Made by a program: the position numbers and the translations under genes
The notes under the pieces: model-generated
Told to the model about the DNA's origin: nothing
The model's database searches: none
What the model saw: the letters and a program-made list of their open reading frames with translations, nothing else
Assembly (NCBI GenBank): GCA_036874045.1
Contig: CM072343.1
Location: forward strand, 8,142,001 to 8,206,000
Direction of reading: 5' to 3'
Source of the DNA: Cymodocea nodosa
Lineage: Eukaryota; Streptophyta; Magnoliopsida; Alismatales; Cymodoceaceae
Length of the DNA: 64,000 nucleotides
In this document: piece after piece, positions 45,731 through 57,599 of the stretch
How positions within the stretch are numbered: position 1 is the first letter of the stretch
Layout: every line of letters begins with the position of its first letter

Positions 45731-47943
45731 ATGAAAAAGATGACACTAGAATTTTGGGAGGAAGTAGTTGACACAACAACATTTCTTAAAGAATCAGAAG
45801 AATAGCACACAAGCCAAAAGATTAGAAATACGACGAGGGAAAAAGAGCTACAAAAGGTAGAATCTGTCCTGTTTTACTAGAAAAAAGTTTTAGTGGATTT
45901 AAGCATACAAATACCTCAGATTATGGAAACGAGAATTAGAGTAGCTATAGAAGTTGCATTAAATAGAGAGAAAAATCAGACCAAATAATGAAGTTGCCTT
46001 AGAATTGATCCAACGTAAGTCCCAACTATAGTTCAAAAGACGCATAGGTGGACATGCACGGTGGGCAATCTAAGAGCAACAGAGGAAAGGAATTGAAGAA
46101 TATGCAACTGAAGAACAAGAGGAACTAACTGCTGAAAGACCTATCCTTGAGGAACAACAGCCAAGACCTTTAGTTCCGCCAACAGAACCATTACCACGAA
46201 TAGCATTTGTTTAGCTGAGAACTGAAGAAGAAGATAAAGAGTTTGCTAGCTTGGTCAAAATAGCAAAAGACCAAGGAGATAATGAAGAATTGGCTATAGC
46301 CAAGGCACATATTCTATATGATGCCATAAAGAGAAGGCAGACAGAAGAAAAGTTGAAAGGCCAATACAAAATTAAAGTAGAGCAACATTAAGAAGAAGCT
46401 AGATTAAGTGCTGCAAAAGGAACTAAAGCTGGTCCTTCGAGACCAGTAATTATAGAAAAAGTTAAATAGGAAGAGCTAGTACTTGTGGCTCGAGGGCCTG
46501 CAAAGCCTATTTTTGTAGATTTAATCTCAAAAGAAGAAGAGGAAGACTAGGTACAATTAATTAGAAAAAGGAAAAGAAAAGAGATAGTGCTTGAACATTA
46601 AGAAGAGATTAAATCTGAGATGCAAATATTAGTAGGGCCTATAGAGTCGATTTTTGTAGACCTGCTATTCGATTTTAAGGATGAGTAGGAGCAGCAACAG
46701 CAAGAGAAAAGAGAAGAAGAAAATTAGGTTGAAAATAATCTATAGCCTATACAAATAGAAATTAGGGTAGAAGATGATTTGCCCGTAACTCCATCCCAAT
46801 CTGCCATAGAATAAAAAAGAACAGTGACAATGCAGATTGGTAGTCAGGAGGAAGAAGGAGCATATTGAACAAGAACGAAATGACTCGACAGATTCCACTA
46901 AAGAGCAAGAAACTCTTCAGCAAATTTTGGAAAGAATTCAAGATAAAGTGGAGAGTTCTGCAGGCTCACCACCATAGAAAGAAGTAGAAGCAAAAATGTA
47001 GGAATCTCTAGAGCATTTTCAGCCAATTCAAGTTAAGCACATGGAAGAGGAAGTTCAAGAACAAACCCCTTTGGAGCAACAAATTCAAATACCTGACCTA
47101 ACGGAAGCAATAGTTTTCGAATGAAGTACACTTTTGGCGTTAGGAAGCATATAATAAATATCAAGAGATTAGGGGTTATAATATCATTTATAGTAGACCA
47201 GTAAACTAGGACGGGATGTAAGAAATTAAGGATTTATTTGAGTTCTAGGGTCTACTGCAATTTATTTCTCAATATAGAGGGCATGTAGTATATGAGAATC
47301 TAGTGCTCTACTTCTATGCAAATTTAAGAGAGGAGAAAGTGGATTAATTTCCAACGTGGAGCAAGTTGATGTACAGATAACACCAGAGCTTCTCCACAAC
47401 ATTTTAGGATTGAAGAATGAAGGAATAGAAATTCTAGAAAGCACAATTGTAGTTGAATGGACAAAACAAATAATAAAGGATTGTTTAGATATCAATCTTG
47501 GTGTGCCATTATTATATAGACTGAAGCACTTAAATGGTAAAACACACATGATAGCTAACATTTTGATTAAGAATGTCTACCAATGACAAGGCCATGATAT
47601 AGAACTAAGTCAATTTGTCAAATGGGCCACATATGTAGTTGTGAACAAAATTTAGATTAATTGGTCTATTGTTTTTATCTCTAAGCTAAGAGTAGTAAAG
47701 AAGAAACTATTTTATGGAGATCTGATTCCATTGCTGATGGTGGACAGTATTGATTTCACAAAATGAGCATCCAAAAGGATCAGATCAAGAACCATTTCAG
47801 TGAAAGAATACAGAAATTATGTTGCTGTTGAGATTGCTGAACCTTCTAGAGGCATTATTGGACCTGTAGAGAAGATAAATCTATTAGAGCAACAATTAGA
47901 AAAACTCCAGAAGGAAGTAGATGAACTTAGGAAGAAAGATTAA
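45731..47943 (+). pseudogene. G2 accessory ORF region (decayed)
   Basis: It has the same start context as G1. It contains two SIM-like segments (PIFVDLIS near 46510, SIFVDLL near 46650) and the plant-transposon-protein-like domain (about 47210-47760, with ITPELLHNILGLKNEG and LKHLNGKTHMIANIL). It ends in the same coiled-coil tail. Many breaks. Confidence 0.7.
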
Positions 47944-49009
47944 ATTGTATTGGTCATCTACTTGTACTTATATTTGTATAAAAATATCTGATTGATTGTA
48001 ATGTAAACTATTCATATAAATGAATGTATGTTTTTCAGATGTATTTTTCATTCGTGTTTAAGAATGATATAATAGAGAACTATCTTGAATATTATATAAC
48101 TATTTAAACAATGAGCAAGACTGTTTAAAAGATTTACAAATTTGTTGAATGACAGGATTAAATACATGATAATTGGTTAATGTTTGAATATATCTATATG
48201 TTGAAAAGTAAAATGTAAATTTTGCACAGTAGGAAATGAACTGTAAGTTAAATATGCATATAATGTTCAGATTTAAATGAGTTTTATTTAGAACACTACA
48301 GTAATGACATGTATTTAACTTTATTTAAGTTAACAAAATACAGCAGAAGAAAAAATATATAGAAGTTAATACGAGGAGTAAGTTTTAGAAATTTGCTAAG
48401 TGTTAACTCAACAGAGTAAGTTCGTTGAGTTAACCTTAACTCCACGAGGTCAATAATATAATATAAGGTCACTCCGTTGAGTTATTTGTAACTCAACGAA
48501 GTTAGTCCGTAGAGTTAGCAACAGTAACCGAAGCTAGTCCGTTGAATTAACTGTAACTCAACGAGGTTAGTTCATGGATTAAGCTAAACAGTTATTCTTT
48601 TAGCCACGAAATAAACTTTGTGGGTTTAGCGGTTACTAAAATTTGAAATTAGAAGTAGAACACGTATCCATAAAAATAGGAACCACACTACACATTTCAA
48701 GACACATTCTTGCAACAAGATTCATTTACTTTATAGACATGCATTATAAATATAGAACAGAATGTTATTTACGAGCTACCAGCACTTGAGGGGAGAAAAG
48801 GAAATTCGTTGGGGAACTAGAAGGAGAAGCAATTGATTGAACTTCATCCGTCAACGACTATTTACTAAATATAAAGCTTTAGCCAGGTATGTAATTAATC
48901 TTCTGATTTTTTACTTTATGTTAAGAGTTTATGAGCACATGGATTTGTTCTCCTAGCACTAAATGATTAGTAAGAACAACTACATAGGATTATTCAACAC
49001 AGAGGCATA
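47944..49009 (+). other. G2 non-coding stretch before gag
   Basis: AT-rich with no gene. From 48420 to 48570 it has a cluster of inverted repeats, one perfect at 48475-48498 (CGTTGAGTTA, spacer TTTG, TAACTCAACG). The remains of the small ORF seen at 9977 in G1 lie at 48640-48890. Confidence 0.65.
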
Positions 49010-50132
49010 TTGAAATATTTTCTGAATTGAACTTTAATGAAATCCTTAGGAGTGTAGCTAACCTTTCTTTAAAAGAGAACGAAGATATGGATGCTCAAGT
49101 AGAAAAACCATTAGGGAAAATTCTGTATCCTAAATTAGTTGATGAACCTTTATGTATTCGATTGCCAAACTTTGAGAGAGATAGGTTTGAATTGAAATAT
49201 AATTATATTAGTCAATTGCCACATTTTCATGGATTAGAAAGAGAGGATCCTATTATTTCCTTAGAAAATTTAACGAAGTTTGTCAAATGATAAAAATGCC
49301 GAACATGAATATAAATGCTATTAAACTTAGATATATTCCTTTTGCTTTAAAAGACACAACTAAGAGATGGTTATATACTCTATTGTCTGATTCAATTTCT
49401 ACATGGATTAAATTTTTCTTTGTTTTTCTGGAAAAATATTATTCGACACATCAAATGATTAAAAAGAAAAAGAAAATATTAATGTGTAGCCAAAAACAAG
49501 GAGAATCATTCTAGAAATATTTTGAAAGATTTACTGATTCAATGTCTATATCATGTAATGAGTAAAGCACAATTAATAGGTATAATTTATGAAGGCATAG
49601 ATGTTTCAACGAAATATTTATTAGAATCTACTTGTCAGAATGGATTTTTAAAACTATGTAGTGAAGAAGCATGGGCATACTTAGAAAACTTTGTTAAAAG
49701 AACTACACAATGAGAAAACTCGACTAAAGCTATTACAAATAAAAGAATATTGCTAAGGGGAATGCATGAAATAGATTCAAGCATTATGCTTGAAGTTAAA
49801 TTAACTGAATTAACAAAGAAAATAGATGAGTTATCATTAAATTAGAAGCTAGCAGAAAAGAATGCAAATGTTCATGATTTAGATATTATTTATGCTAGAA
49901 ACCAGAAAGATAACTTTGGAAATTCTTATAACCCTAATTGGAGAAATCACCCGAATCTATCTTGGAGAAACAACAATTTCGAGTGAGGAGAAAATATAAA
50001 TGACAAAAATATAAGTTATGAAGCATTAATTGGACATGGATCTAGAATAGAGAAATTAGAAAAGATAATCCAACAATTAAACAATCATCTAGATCTTGTA
50101 TTTGGAAATGCTGCCATTCAAAATCAAAATAT
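49010..50132 (+). pseudogene. G2 main gag domain, located 3' of pol
   Basis: It matches G1 gag block by block (SLKENEDMDAQVEKPLGKIL, QLPHFHGLERED, ALKDTTKRWLYTL, FLEKYYSTHQ, LLESTCQNGFLKLCSEEAWA, then YNPNWRNHPNLSWRNNN). It is decayed. It confirms that the gag-after-pol order is a family property. C3a begins at its end. Confidence 0.88.
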
Positions 50133-51354
50133 TGTTAGGACGCTAGTATTTTGATAATGCAAAAACCTATGTGAGGAAACATATTGTATTTCACAATGAA
50201 GACAATGCAGTAAAAGATCGGAAGGCAGATAAACAGATACAGGTAGTTCAAAAATTACTGCTATAAAGCTGCAAGAAAATCGAATAGTTACCAAGCCAAG
50301 TATCCGGAAGAAAGTTAATTTTCGATAAGTTACAGGCTTAAGTATCCAAAGAGTAAAGTAGTAGAAATATCATCGGACAGTTAGAAGAATAACTATCCGA
50401 ATTTATAAAGCCTTCGGAGAGTTAAATAATTGGACAATTAAGAAAGATTGAATGATCGGAGAGGTAAGGAGTTAACTATTCGGAAGCTAAAGGAGTTTTT
50501 GGTAAGTTAGAAAAGATAACAATCTGAAACTTAAGTCAATCAAATACCCATGTGTAGAAATCCAGAACAAAAGACTTAAGTGATTTTTCGGTGAGTTAGA
50601 AAGCTAACTATCCGAAAAACAGGAATTTTCGGAAGGTTACAGACTTATCTATCTGAAAACTTAAGTTATTCTTTTATGCACGTGCTGAAATAAGAAAGCA
50701 GTTGAAAACTTAAAGAGAAGGATTTTGAAGGATTACTGTAGCTAACTATCTGACAATCAAAGGATAGTTCAGTAAGTTATAGTTACAAGTATCCGATCGG
50801 GTGACAACTCATTGTACGATCTGAAATTCTACATGGCAGAAAGACTTAAGTGATTTCTCGGTGAGTTACAAACATCCTTCGAAGAGTTACTCAGCTAACT
50901 ATCCGAAAGTTTGAGAAAATCGAAAGGGTATCTTAAAATACCTCCCTGAACGATAACTTACCAAATTTAGGTTAAGTTTAAAACTGTTGGTTCGTGAGTT
51001 TCAACCTGAAAACTCATTGTTGATTGAGAGCTTCAACTTGAAAGCTCGAAGAAAGGTTGGTTATTGAGCTTATACTTGAAATCTCTAAGTGTTGGTTTTT
51101 GCTTCAACCTGAAAGCAAGTGTTGTAAGTACTTGTTTACTTAGTGAAGCTCAAGTGTATCTTGGGGGTGGACTAGCTATGTTGGTGAACCACCTAAAATT
51201 TGCCTTGTGTTCCTTCTTTTTTTTCTTCTGTTTAGCTTTGAGTTAATTTATTTCTTCTCCTCACTTTTAAAATCAGTCGATTCTAAATTAAAAGAAGTAA
51301 AATTTACACACTTCACCATTCACCCCCCCTCTAGTGAGCCTATTGATCCTAACA
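50133..51354 (+). repeat. C3a 5' LTR, 1222 bp
   Basis: It starts TGTTAGGACGC and ends GATCCTAACA. It has many words of the types TAACTATCCGAA, TTCGGTGAGTTA and ACTTAAGT, forming loose inverted repeats, plus GCACGTGCTG near 50689. It is shorter than the other two C3-family LTRs in the window (1686 and 1408 bp), and the number of internal repeat units appears to vary. Confidence 0.9.
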
Positions 51355-51356
51355 AT

Positions 51357-51368
51357 TGGTATCAAAGC
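51357..51368 (+). other. C3a primer binding site (initiator tRNA-Met type)
   Basis: TGGTATCAAAGC differs in one base from the standard TGGTATCAGAGC and lies two bases after the LTR end. Confidence 0.88.
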
Positions 51369-51405
51369 TTGGTTAATCCGTCATAAGATTTAACCATCTA
51401 GATTT

Positions 51406-52972
51406 ATGGCTCAATTTGCTGAGGGACAAAACATCCACAGACCTTCTCTATTTGATGGTTCCAATTATAATTATTGGAAGAATAGAATGGAGTGTTTCCT
51501 TAGGAGTTTTGATGTAAAACTCTAGAAGATTGTTGTTCTTGGAACTTCACTTCCAACAAGTAATGTGATGGACTAGTCTGAGGAGGATGAAAGAATCATC
51601 TAGTTGGATGCTAGAGGGCTGAATGCCATATATTGTGCACTAACTGCTGAACAATATAACAAAGTGTTTGCATGTAAGTCTGCACATGAGGCTTGGAAAA
51701 TCCTTCAAGTTACTCACGAAGGTACAAGCCAAGTGAAGGATACTAAAATAAGCATTCTGTTGAGAAAACTAGAACTATTTAAAATAGATGATAAGGAAAA
51801 CATAACTGAAATGTTTTCAAGATTTACTGAAATTATTAACAGTTTGAAAGGCTTGGGAAAGGAATTTTCTTCCCGTGAGTAAGTACAGAAGATCTTGAGA
51901 AGTTTAATTGTGGAATCTTGGATAGAAGTGGAAACAGAAATCCACATCTATCCAAGATTCCAAGAATCTCAACAATTACACGATTGAAGAACTGTTGGGA
52001 AATCTTCTAGCCCATGAAGTTCAAATGAAAGACTGGAAGGAATAGGAGGGAATAGTTGAAAAGAAAGCTGAAAAGAAAAAGGAAATTGCATTTCCTTCAA
52101 CTAAAGAAGCTCTAAGTTCAGATGATGATGAGATCATGCTACTGGTAAGGAACTTCAGAAAGTTCATGAAGAAAAAGAATAAGACCAGCTCCTCCAAAAG
52201 AACTATTCCCACATGCTTCAAATGCAAAAGGCAAAGACACATACAAACTTTTTGTCCATTGCAAACAAAAGAAGAGCAATCAAAAAGGAAGAAAAGGTGG
52301 AAGAACAAAAAGAAAATGGTACTCAAAGCTACTTGGGATGATAGTAGCTCATCAGATAGTTCTTCAAACTCTGAAAGTGAAGTTGCAGCCAATGTGTGCT
52401 TTGTAACTCAGGGGGTATGTTCCACTTCCTCCTTTTGCTTGGAAAATGAGCATGATGAATTAGATATTAGTAGTTTTCTGTCTACTGTAGATAATCTATA
52501 TGTTAAATGTAGAGAATTTAAGAAAGAAATTAAAAGGTTGAATAATTGTTTAGAAGATTCCCTTGCTGAATTAGAAATAGCTGTAGTTGAAAAGAGAAAT
52601 CTGAAATCTAACTTGGATGAATATAGTTGTGATAACTATGAATTAAAAGAAGAAAATAAAAACTTATTAATTACAATATCTGATCTGAAAAATACCATAT
52701 GTAAATTCACCCAAGGTCAAAAAGGACTAAATAAAATGATAGGATCTCAACAACCTAATGGAAGTAAATATGGCCTAGGGTATGCTATACCACAGGAAGT
52801 ACCTTATTGTGGTGGATTGATTCGATCTTATAGAGATGGGACCACTGTGTTTGTTATTAGAAGAAGATCGGGTCATATGTGGCTACCTAGAGGCAACAAA
52901 TTTAATATTTTAAGGAGTAACTCTGGTGGACCCAAGAAGATTTGGGTACCAAAAGCCTTAATTTTAGTATAA
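51406..52972 (+). pseudogene. C3a gag with zinc knuckle
   Basis: The start MAQFAEGQNIHRPSLFDG is followed by YNYWKNRMECFLRSFDVKL and EAWKILQVTHEGTSQVKDTK, the copia gag core. The knuckle CFKCKRQRHIQTFC lies near 52215. A coiled coil and the segment YGLGYAIPQEVPYCGGLIRS near the protease border follow. It is broken. Confidence 0.88.
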
Positions 52973-52973
52973 A

Positions 52974-54272
52974 TTGCAAGATGACAAGGAGCTCGAAGCA
53001 CATACAACAAAATGGATTGTGGACAGTGGATGTTCAAAGTACATGAAAGGTAAGAAAATATTTCTTGATTCAGTCAAATATTTAAGTTCAGGATCTGTTA
53101 AATTTGAAAATAATGAAAAGTGTAAAATAACTGCAATAGGAAATATTACATCTAAAAATGGTAGAATTGAGAATGTCTTGCATGTCAATGGTCTAAAACA
53201 GAATTTATTAAGTGTAGGACAATTATGTGATAAAGGCTACATAGTCATATTTACTGTTGAGAATTGTCTTATTATTGATCCAACTTCAAATGAAATAAAA
53301 TTTACTGGTGATAGAAATTGCTCAATTTATACTATAAACTTTCCATGTGAAAATTCTGCAAGTAATTCCTGTTTGGTAGCATCTAGTGAAGATGATTGGT
53401 TGTGCCATAAAAGACTTGGTCACGTTAGTATGAAGACTCTCAGAAAGTTATCCAAGGGTGATCTTGTCAGGGGACTACCTAAACTTACATTTAAGAAAGA
53501 TAGGGTGTGTAGTGATTGTATGCTAGGCAAGTAGAAGAGAACTTCTCTTCATAGCAAAAATGCATTTACCACCAAAAGGCCATTAGAACTGTTACATCTG
53601 GATTTGTTTGGCCCATCTCAAGTATCAAGTCTTGGGGGTCGAAAATATACCTTTGTTATTGTTGATGATTTCTCTAGATTAACTTGGGTAATATTTTTGA
53701 CACATAAAAATGAGACTTGCAATGAGTTCAGAAACTTCTACATAAGAGTTCAGAATCAGAAGGATCTAATAGTGAAGAAAATCAGAAGTGATCGTGGAGG
53801 CGAATTTGAAAACTATGAATTTGAAAATCTTTGCAATGCATTTGGAATCCTACATGAATTCTCCTGTCCTAGAACACCAGCACAAAATGGAGTTGTGGAA
53901 AGGAAAAATAGAACATTGCAAGAAATGACTAGAACTATGTTGAATGCAACTAATTTGCCAAAATTTCTTTGGGCTGAAGTTGTAGGTACAGCCTGTCACA
54001 TATCCAACAGGACTCATATCAAATCTTTGAAGAATAAAACTCCTTTTGAACTTTGGTTTGATAAGACTCCAAATGTTGGTCATTTTAAGACTTTCGGATG
54101 TAGATGCTTTGTATTAAATACTGGAAATGCTAAAGACAAGTTTGATGCAAAATCTGAAACTACTATACTTGTTGGATACTCATCCAGAAGCAAAGCATAC
54201 AGAGTATACTTTGCCAAAGACAAAAGAGTAGAAGAAAGCATAAATGTTCAGTTTGATGAAGAATTGATATAG
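52974..54272 (+). pseudogene. C3a protease and integrase
   Basis: The protease has TKWIVDSGCSKYMKGKK (about 53007-53057). The zinc domain has CHKRLGHVSMKTL and CSDCMLGK. The integrase core has LDLFGPSQVSSLGGRKYTF, VDDFSRLTWV, IRSDRGGEFEN and NGVVERKNRTLQEM, with D, D and E in place, and ends with TILVGYSSRSKAYRVY. It is the best-preserved copia integrase in the window. Confidence 0.92.
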
Positions 54273-54499
54273 AATTTTAGAAATTTGAAGATTCACAATG
54301 AAAGTGATAATGAAAGTTTTGAAAAAGATAATTGCAAGTAGAAACTCAAATCCCAAGCTTCAGATCAAAATCATAACAATAGGTATTAGAATCATAACAA
54401 TTGGAAGTTCAAATCTGAAAATCCCTTGGAACAAATAATTGGAAATATAACTAAAGGGGTACAAACTCAAAGCAAAGCACAAGATATTTGCAATTTTTG

Positions 54500-55003
54500 T
54501 GCATTTGTGTCAGAAATAGAGTCAAAATCAATAGATGAAGCCTGTAAGGATACTTACTGGACAATGGCTATGTAAGAAGAATTAAATTAGTTCTAGAAAA
54601 ATAATGTTTGGGAACTAGTGGAAAAACCTGTAGGAAAATCCATCATTGGAACTAAATGGATTTTCAAAAACAAATTAGACGAAGAAGGAAAGATACTCAG
54701 AAATAAAGCTAGACTAGTTGCACAAGACTATAATCAACAAGAAGGTATTGACTATGAAGAAACTTTTGCCCCTGTAGCCAAAATTGAAGCTATCAAAATG
54801 TTGCTTGCTTTTGCAAGTAATATGAAAATAAAATTGTTTCAGATGGATGTGAAAAGTGCCTTTTTAAATGGAGAAATTCAAGAAGAAGTTTTTGTTAAAC
54901 AACCTCTCAAATTTGAAGATGAAGTCAAGTCAGATCATGTCTACAAACTAAGAAAGGCTTTATATGGTCTGAAACAAGCACCTAGGGCTTGCAAAAATTT
55001 AAC
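54500..55003 (+). pseudogene. C3a reverse transcriptase, N-terminal part
   Basis: Blocks [60 protein letters not shown] and ALYGLKQAPRA are seen. The catalytic YVDD block and RNase H are absent because the element is cut by G3. Confidence 0.9.
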
Positions 55004-55772
55004 TATCTGATGCTCAGGTGTATTTCGAATACTTACAAACTTAACTATCCGATGCCTAAATGCATTTCAGATAGTTACAGACTTAATTATCCGATGCTCA
55101 GATGCATTTCAGATAGTTATAGATAACTCATCGATATATAACTTAAGTCAATCTTCTAGATCACAACACGTGTCATCAGCAGTTTTAGAATAAAGAAATA
55201 TTTCGGAGAGTTACAAGTCTAACTATCCGATGCCTAGATGCATTTTGGATAGTTACAGATAACTCATCGAAAATTCACTTAAGTCATTCTTCCAAAACAT
55301 GACACGTGTCCATAGCTATTTTATAATAAAAGGAGATTTTAGAGAGTTACACATATAACTATCCGATGCCCAGCTGTAATTTCGGATACTTAGAGATAAC
55401 TCACCGAAAGTTCACTTAAGTCATGAATTATGGTTTCGACACGTGTACTTCAGGAAATAATAAAATATTCTTTTAAAACATAACTATTCGGCAGTTTAAA
55501 TATAATTATCCTGTACATGTTCGGTACGTTAAACATAACTATCCGAAATAACAGAAAATTTGGATACTTAAGAATTTCATAGCCTACAATTTACCAACAG
55601 TTCAAAAATGCACTAAATTATCATTAATTTCCTAAAATTAAGTAGATTCTTTCATTAAAGAATATAATAGTGCAATTATAACATAATGGCTTAATTCTCA
55701 TATGATAAGCTAAATATTATGCAATTAACCATCATTTAACCGTTAATATTATGCACTTTTTCATTCTAAACA
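55004..55772 (-). repeat. G3 3' LTR, partial, with 136-bp tandem repeats
   Basis: The LTR start on the minus strand is at 55772. Three tandem units begin at 55085, 55221 and 55357 on the plus strand with AA(C/T)TATCCGATGC, 136 bp apart, and a diverged fourth start lies at 55492. Each unit holds, in plus-strand order, an inverted repeat (ATCCGATGC with GCATTT and GGATAGTTA), then ATAACTCA(C/T)CGA, then ACTTAAGTCA, then ACACGTGT. G1 has only one comparable palindrome at the matching place. Confidence 0.82.
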
Positions 55773-57599
55773 CTCCCCCCATACCTAAATTTTGCTAGTC
55801 CCTTAGCAAACTAAGATCTAATTAATTGGTCTTTCTAAAAGTGCTAGAATTAACTCTTCTTTTTTTCTTATGTTCAGCATAAGAACTTGTATTATTATAT
55901 AGATATTCTGTATGTTTCAGTAATCAACCTGCAAATATACTTGGAATATATGCAAATTACATACAATGTATCATCATCACATAAGTGTTAATTATATGAT
56001 CATTTGTTCTTCTTTTCATCATCTGTCATCCTGAATTTTCCAATAAGATTTCTAGAAGAAATTTCAACAACATATGAATCAAAGTACAATCCAATTCAAT
56101 CTGATTAAGACAAGTAGAATAAAGAATTGTATCTCCATAAAACAACTTCAAAAGTCAATTCTAGATTCATATTTTAGCAATTCTAGATAACAAAAAATAT
56201 ACTCGATTCAAAAGATATCTGTATTTCACAAAACAGTTGTATCTTTCAGAACAATATATGTATTTGTGTACTTTAAAAGTTAATTTGACAAGCTTGAATC
56301 ATACAAGAGCTTTCTAATGTACCCATGTAACAAGCTTTCAGTCAACAATCCCAAATCTGATCAGGATCTTAGGTTGCTAGATTTTAAGATTCCTTTTTCA
56401 GGTCAATAATCCTTACATACCTATCTACTCAAGTCCAAAAGGCTTGTGATCAAACAAGTCAATAAACTCTCAAAGTTTTTTTTTTCAAAACAAAAAACAT
56501 TAATCATATACTATATATGTACGTATTTCATTAATATAGATGCAATAAAACACTAATCTCATATAGTCCTGCTTCTATCATTTCATGAAAATATGAATCC
56601 ATAACAATAAGCTCATACTTTTTCTGTAGTTTAATAAGATCTACACATAAATCATTCTACAAGTCTAATCAGTCAAATTAAATGTATCTTTAATCATATG
56701 TGTTTTATTTAATCTAGAATTTACATCTCAGCTCTTTTAGGACTTTAGATAATTTACTGATTTCATTTTAAAATCATGAAACTGTTAAACTCATGAAATT
56801 CAGAAAAAACATAAGATACTATATCTAGATTTGCATAAATAGTAAATTCTATAGCATCTTATATAGCCTTCTAAATATAACATTCAAGTAGTTACAGTTT
56901 ATAAAAATTTTACAATCTCAATTATTGGATAGTTACAGCAAGTTCATAAAAAATTTTCAATTTCCACAAAACTTTTCTATACCATTTTAATTTCTTTAAT
57001 TAACAAACTTACATGGTTGTTACTTTAATTACCTCCCCCCCATACCTACATTTTGCATTGTTCTCAATGTAAAAGTTTTGACAATAAATACGGTAATTGT
57101 AGCAGGCATGAATATAGTTTCGTTGATTTAGCACCTAACTCAACAAATGGGTTTAAATCTAAATTCAGGATAAGTAATCAGTTACATACCTTGTTTCGTT
57201 TGTATCTCCTTCTACATATTTCGATTTTTGATTCTCAAAAACTTTTCATTCACAGATAAAAGCAAAATATATAACAAAATAACATTTAACAGATATTTAT
57301 AAATCATTGTCTTGTGTGGAACCTAGGCTCCTACACCTTTGGTGGCTCACAAGCAAGCCAGTTGGTTTCCTAGAACAGATACCAACAAACTAGATTGATA
57401 TTTTGTTTTTGTTTTTTTTTTTTATAAAATAAACTAAAACTAAAATTTTTTTGAAAGAAAATGCAGAAAACACACAACATTAAAAGCACAAAATCACAAC
57501 TTAAGAACATGATTGAAAAGTAGAAACAAATGGAATAAACATTTCAGTCCAAGCAAACTTTTTAGGCATAATTCTTCTTGCTATTAATTCTAATTTAAT
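55773..57599 (-). other. G3 3' non-coding region: polypurine tract and shared block
   Basis: No gene. The polypurine tract context is 55773-55795 (minus strand GTATGGGGGGAG). The block shared with G1 and copia C2 covers about 55850-56600, best at 56278-56475. A second copy of the polypurine context (minus strand GTAGGTATGGGGGGGAGG) lies at 57032-57056. The remainder between the F-box stop and 57032 is AT-rich with a poly(T) run near 57411-57423. Confidence 0.78.

Larger units (their letters stand above)
38738..50132 (+). mobile_element. G2: second Athila-type element, 3' end missing
   Basis: It has a full-length 5' LTR, a primer site, the zinc-knuckle gag part, protease, RT, RNase H, integrase, a hairpin array, an accessory ORF and the gag domain, all in the same order as G1. 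It ends in the gag tail where C3a begins, so no F-box, 3' block or 3' LTR is present. It is more decayed than G1, with many breaks. It was inserted into the C1 3' LTR. Confidence 0.93.
50133..55003 (+). mobile_element. C3a: Ty1/copia element, 3' half missing
   Basis: It has a 5' LTR, a tRNA-Met-type primer site, gag, protease, integrase and the N-terminal half of RT. The reading then changes to the G3 LTR near 55003. SIRE-like layout. It has several breaks. The LTR start TGTTAGGAC is shared with 61335 and, reversed, 60706. Confidence 0.9.
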
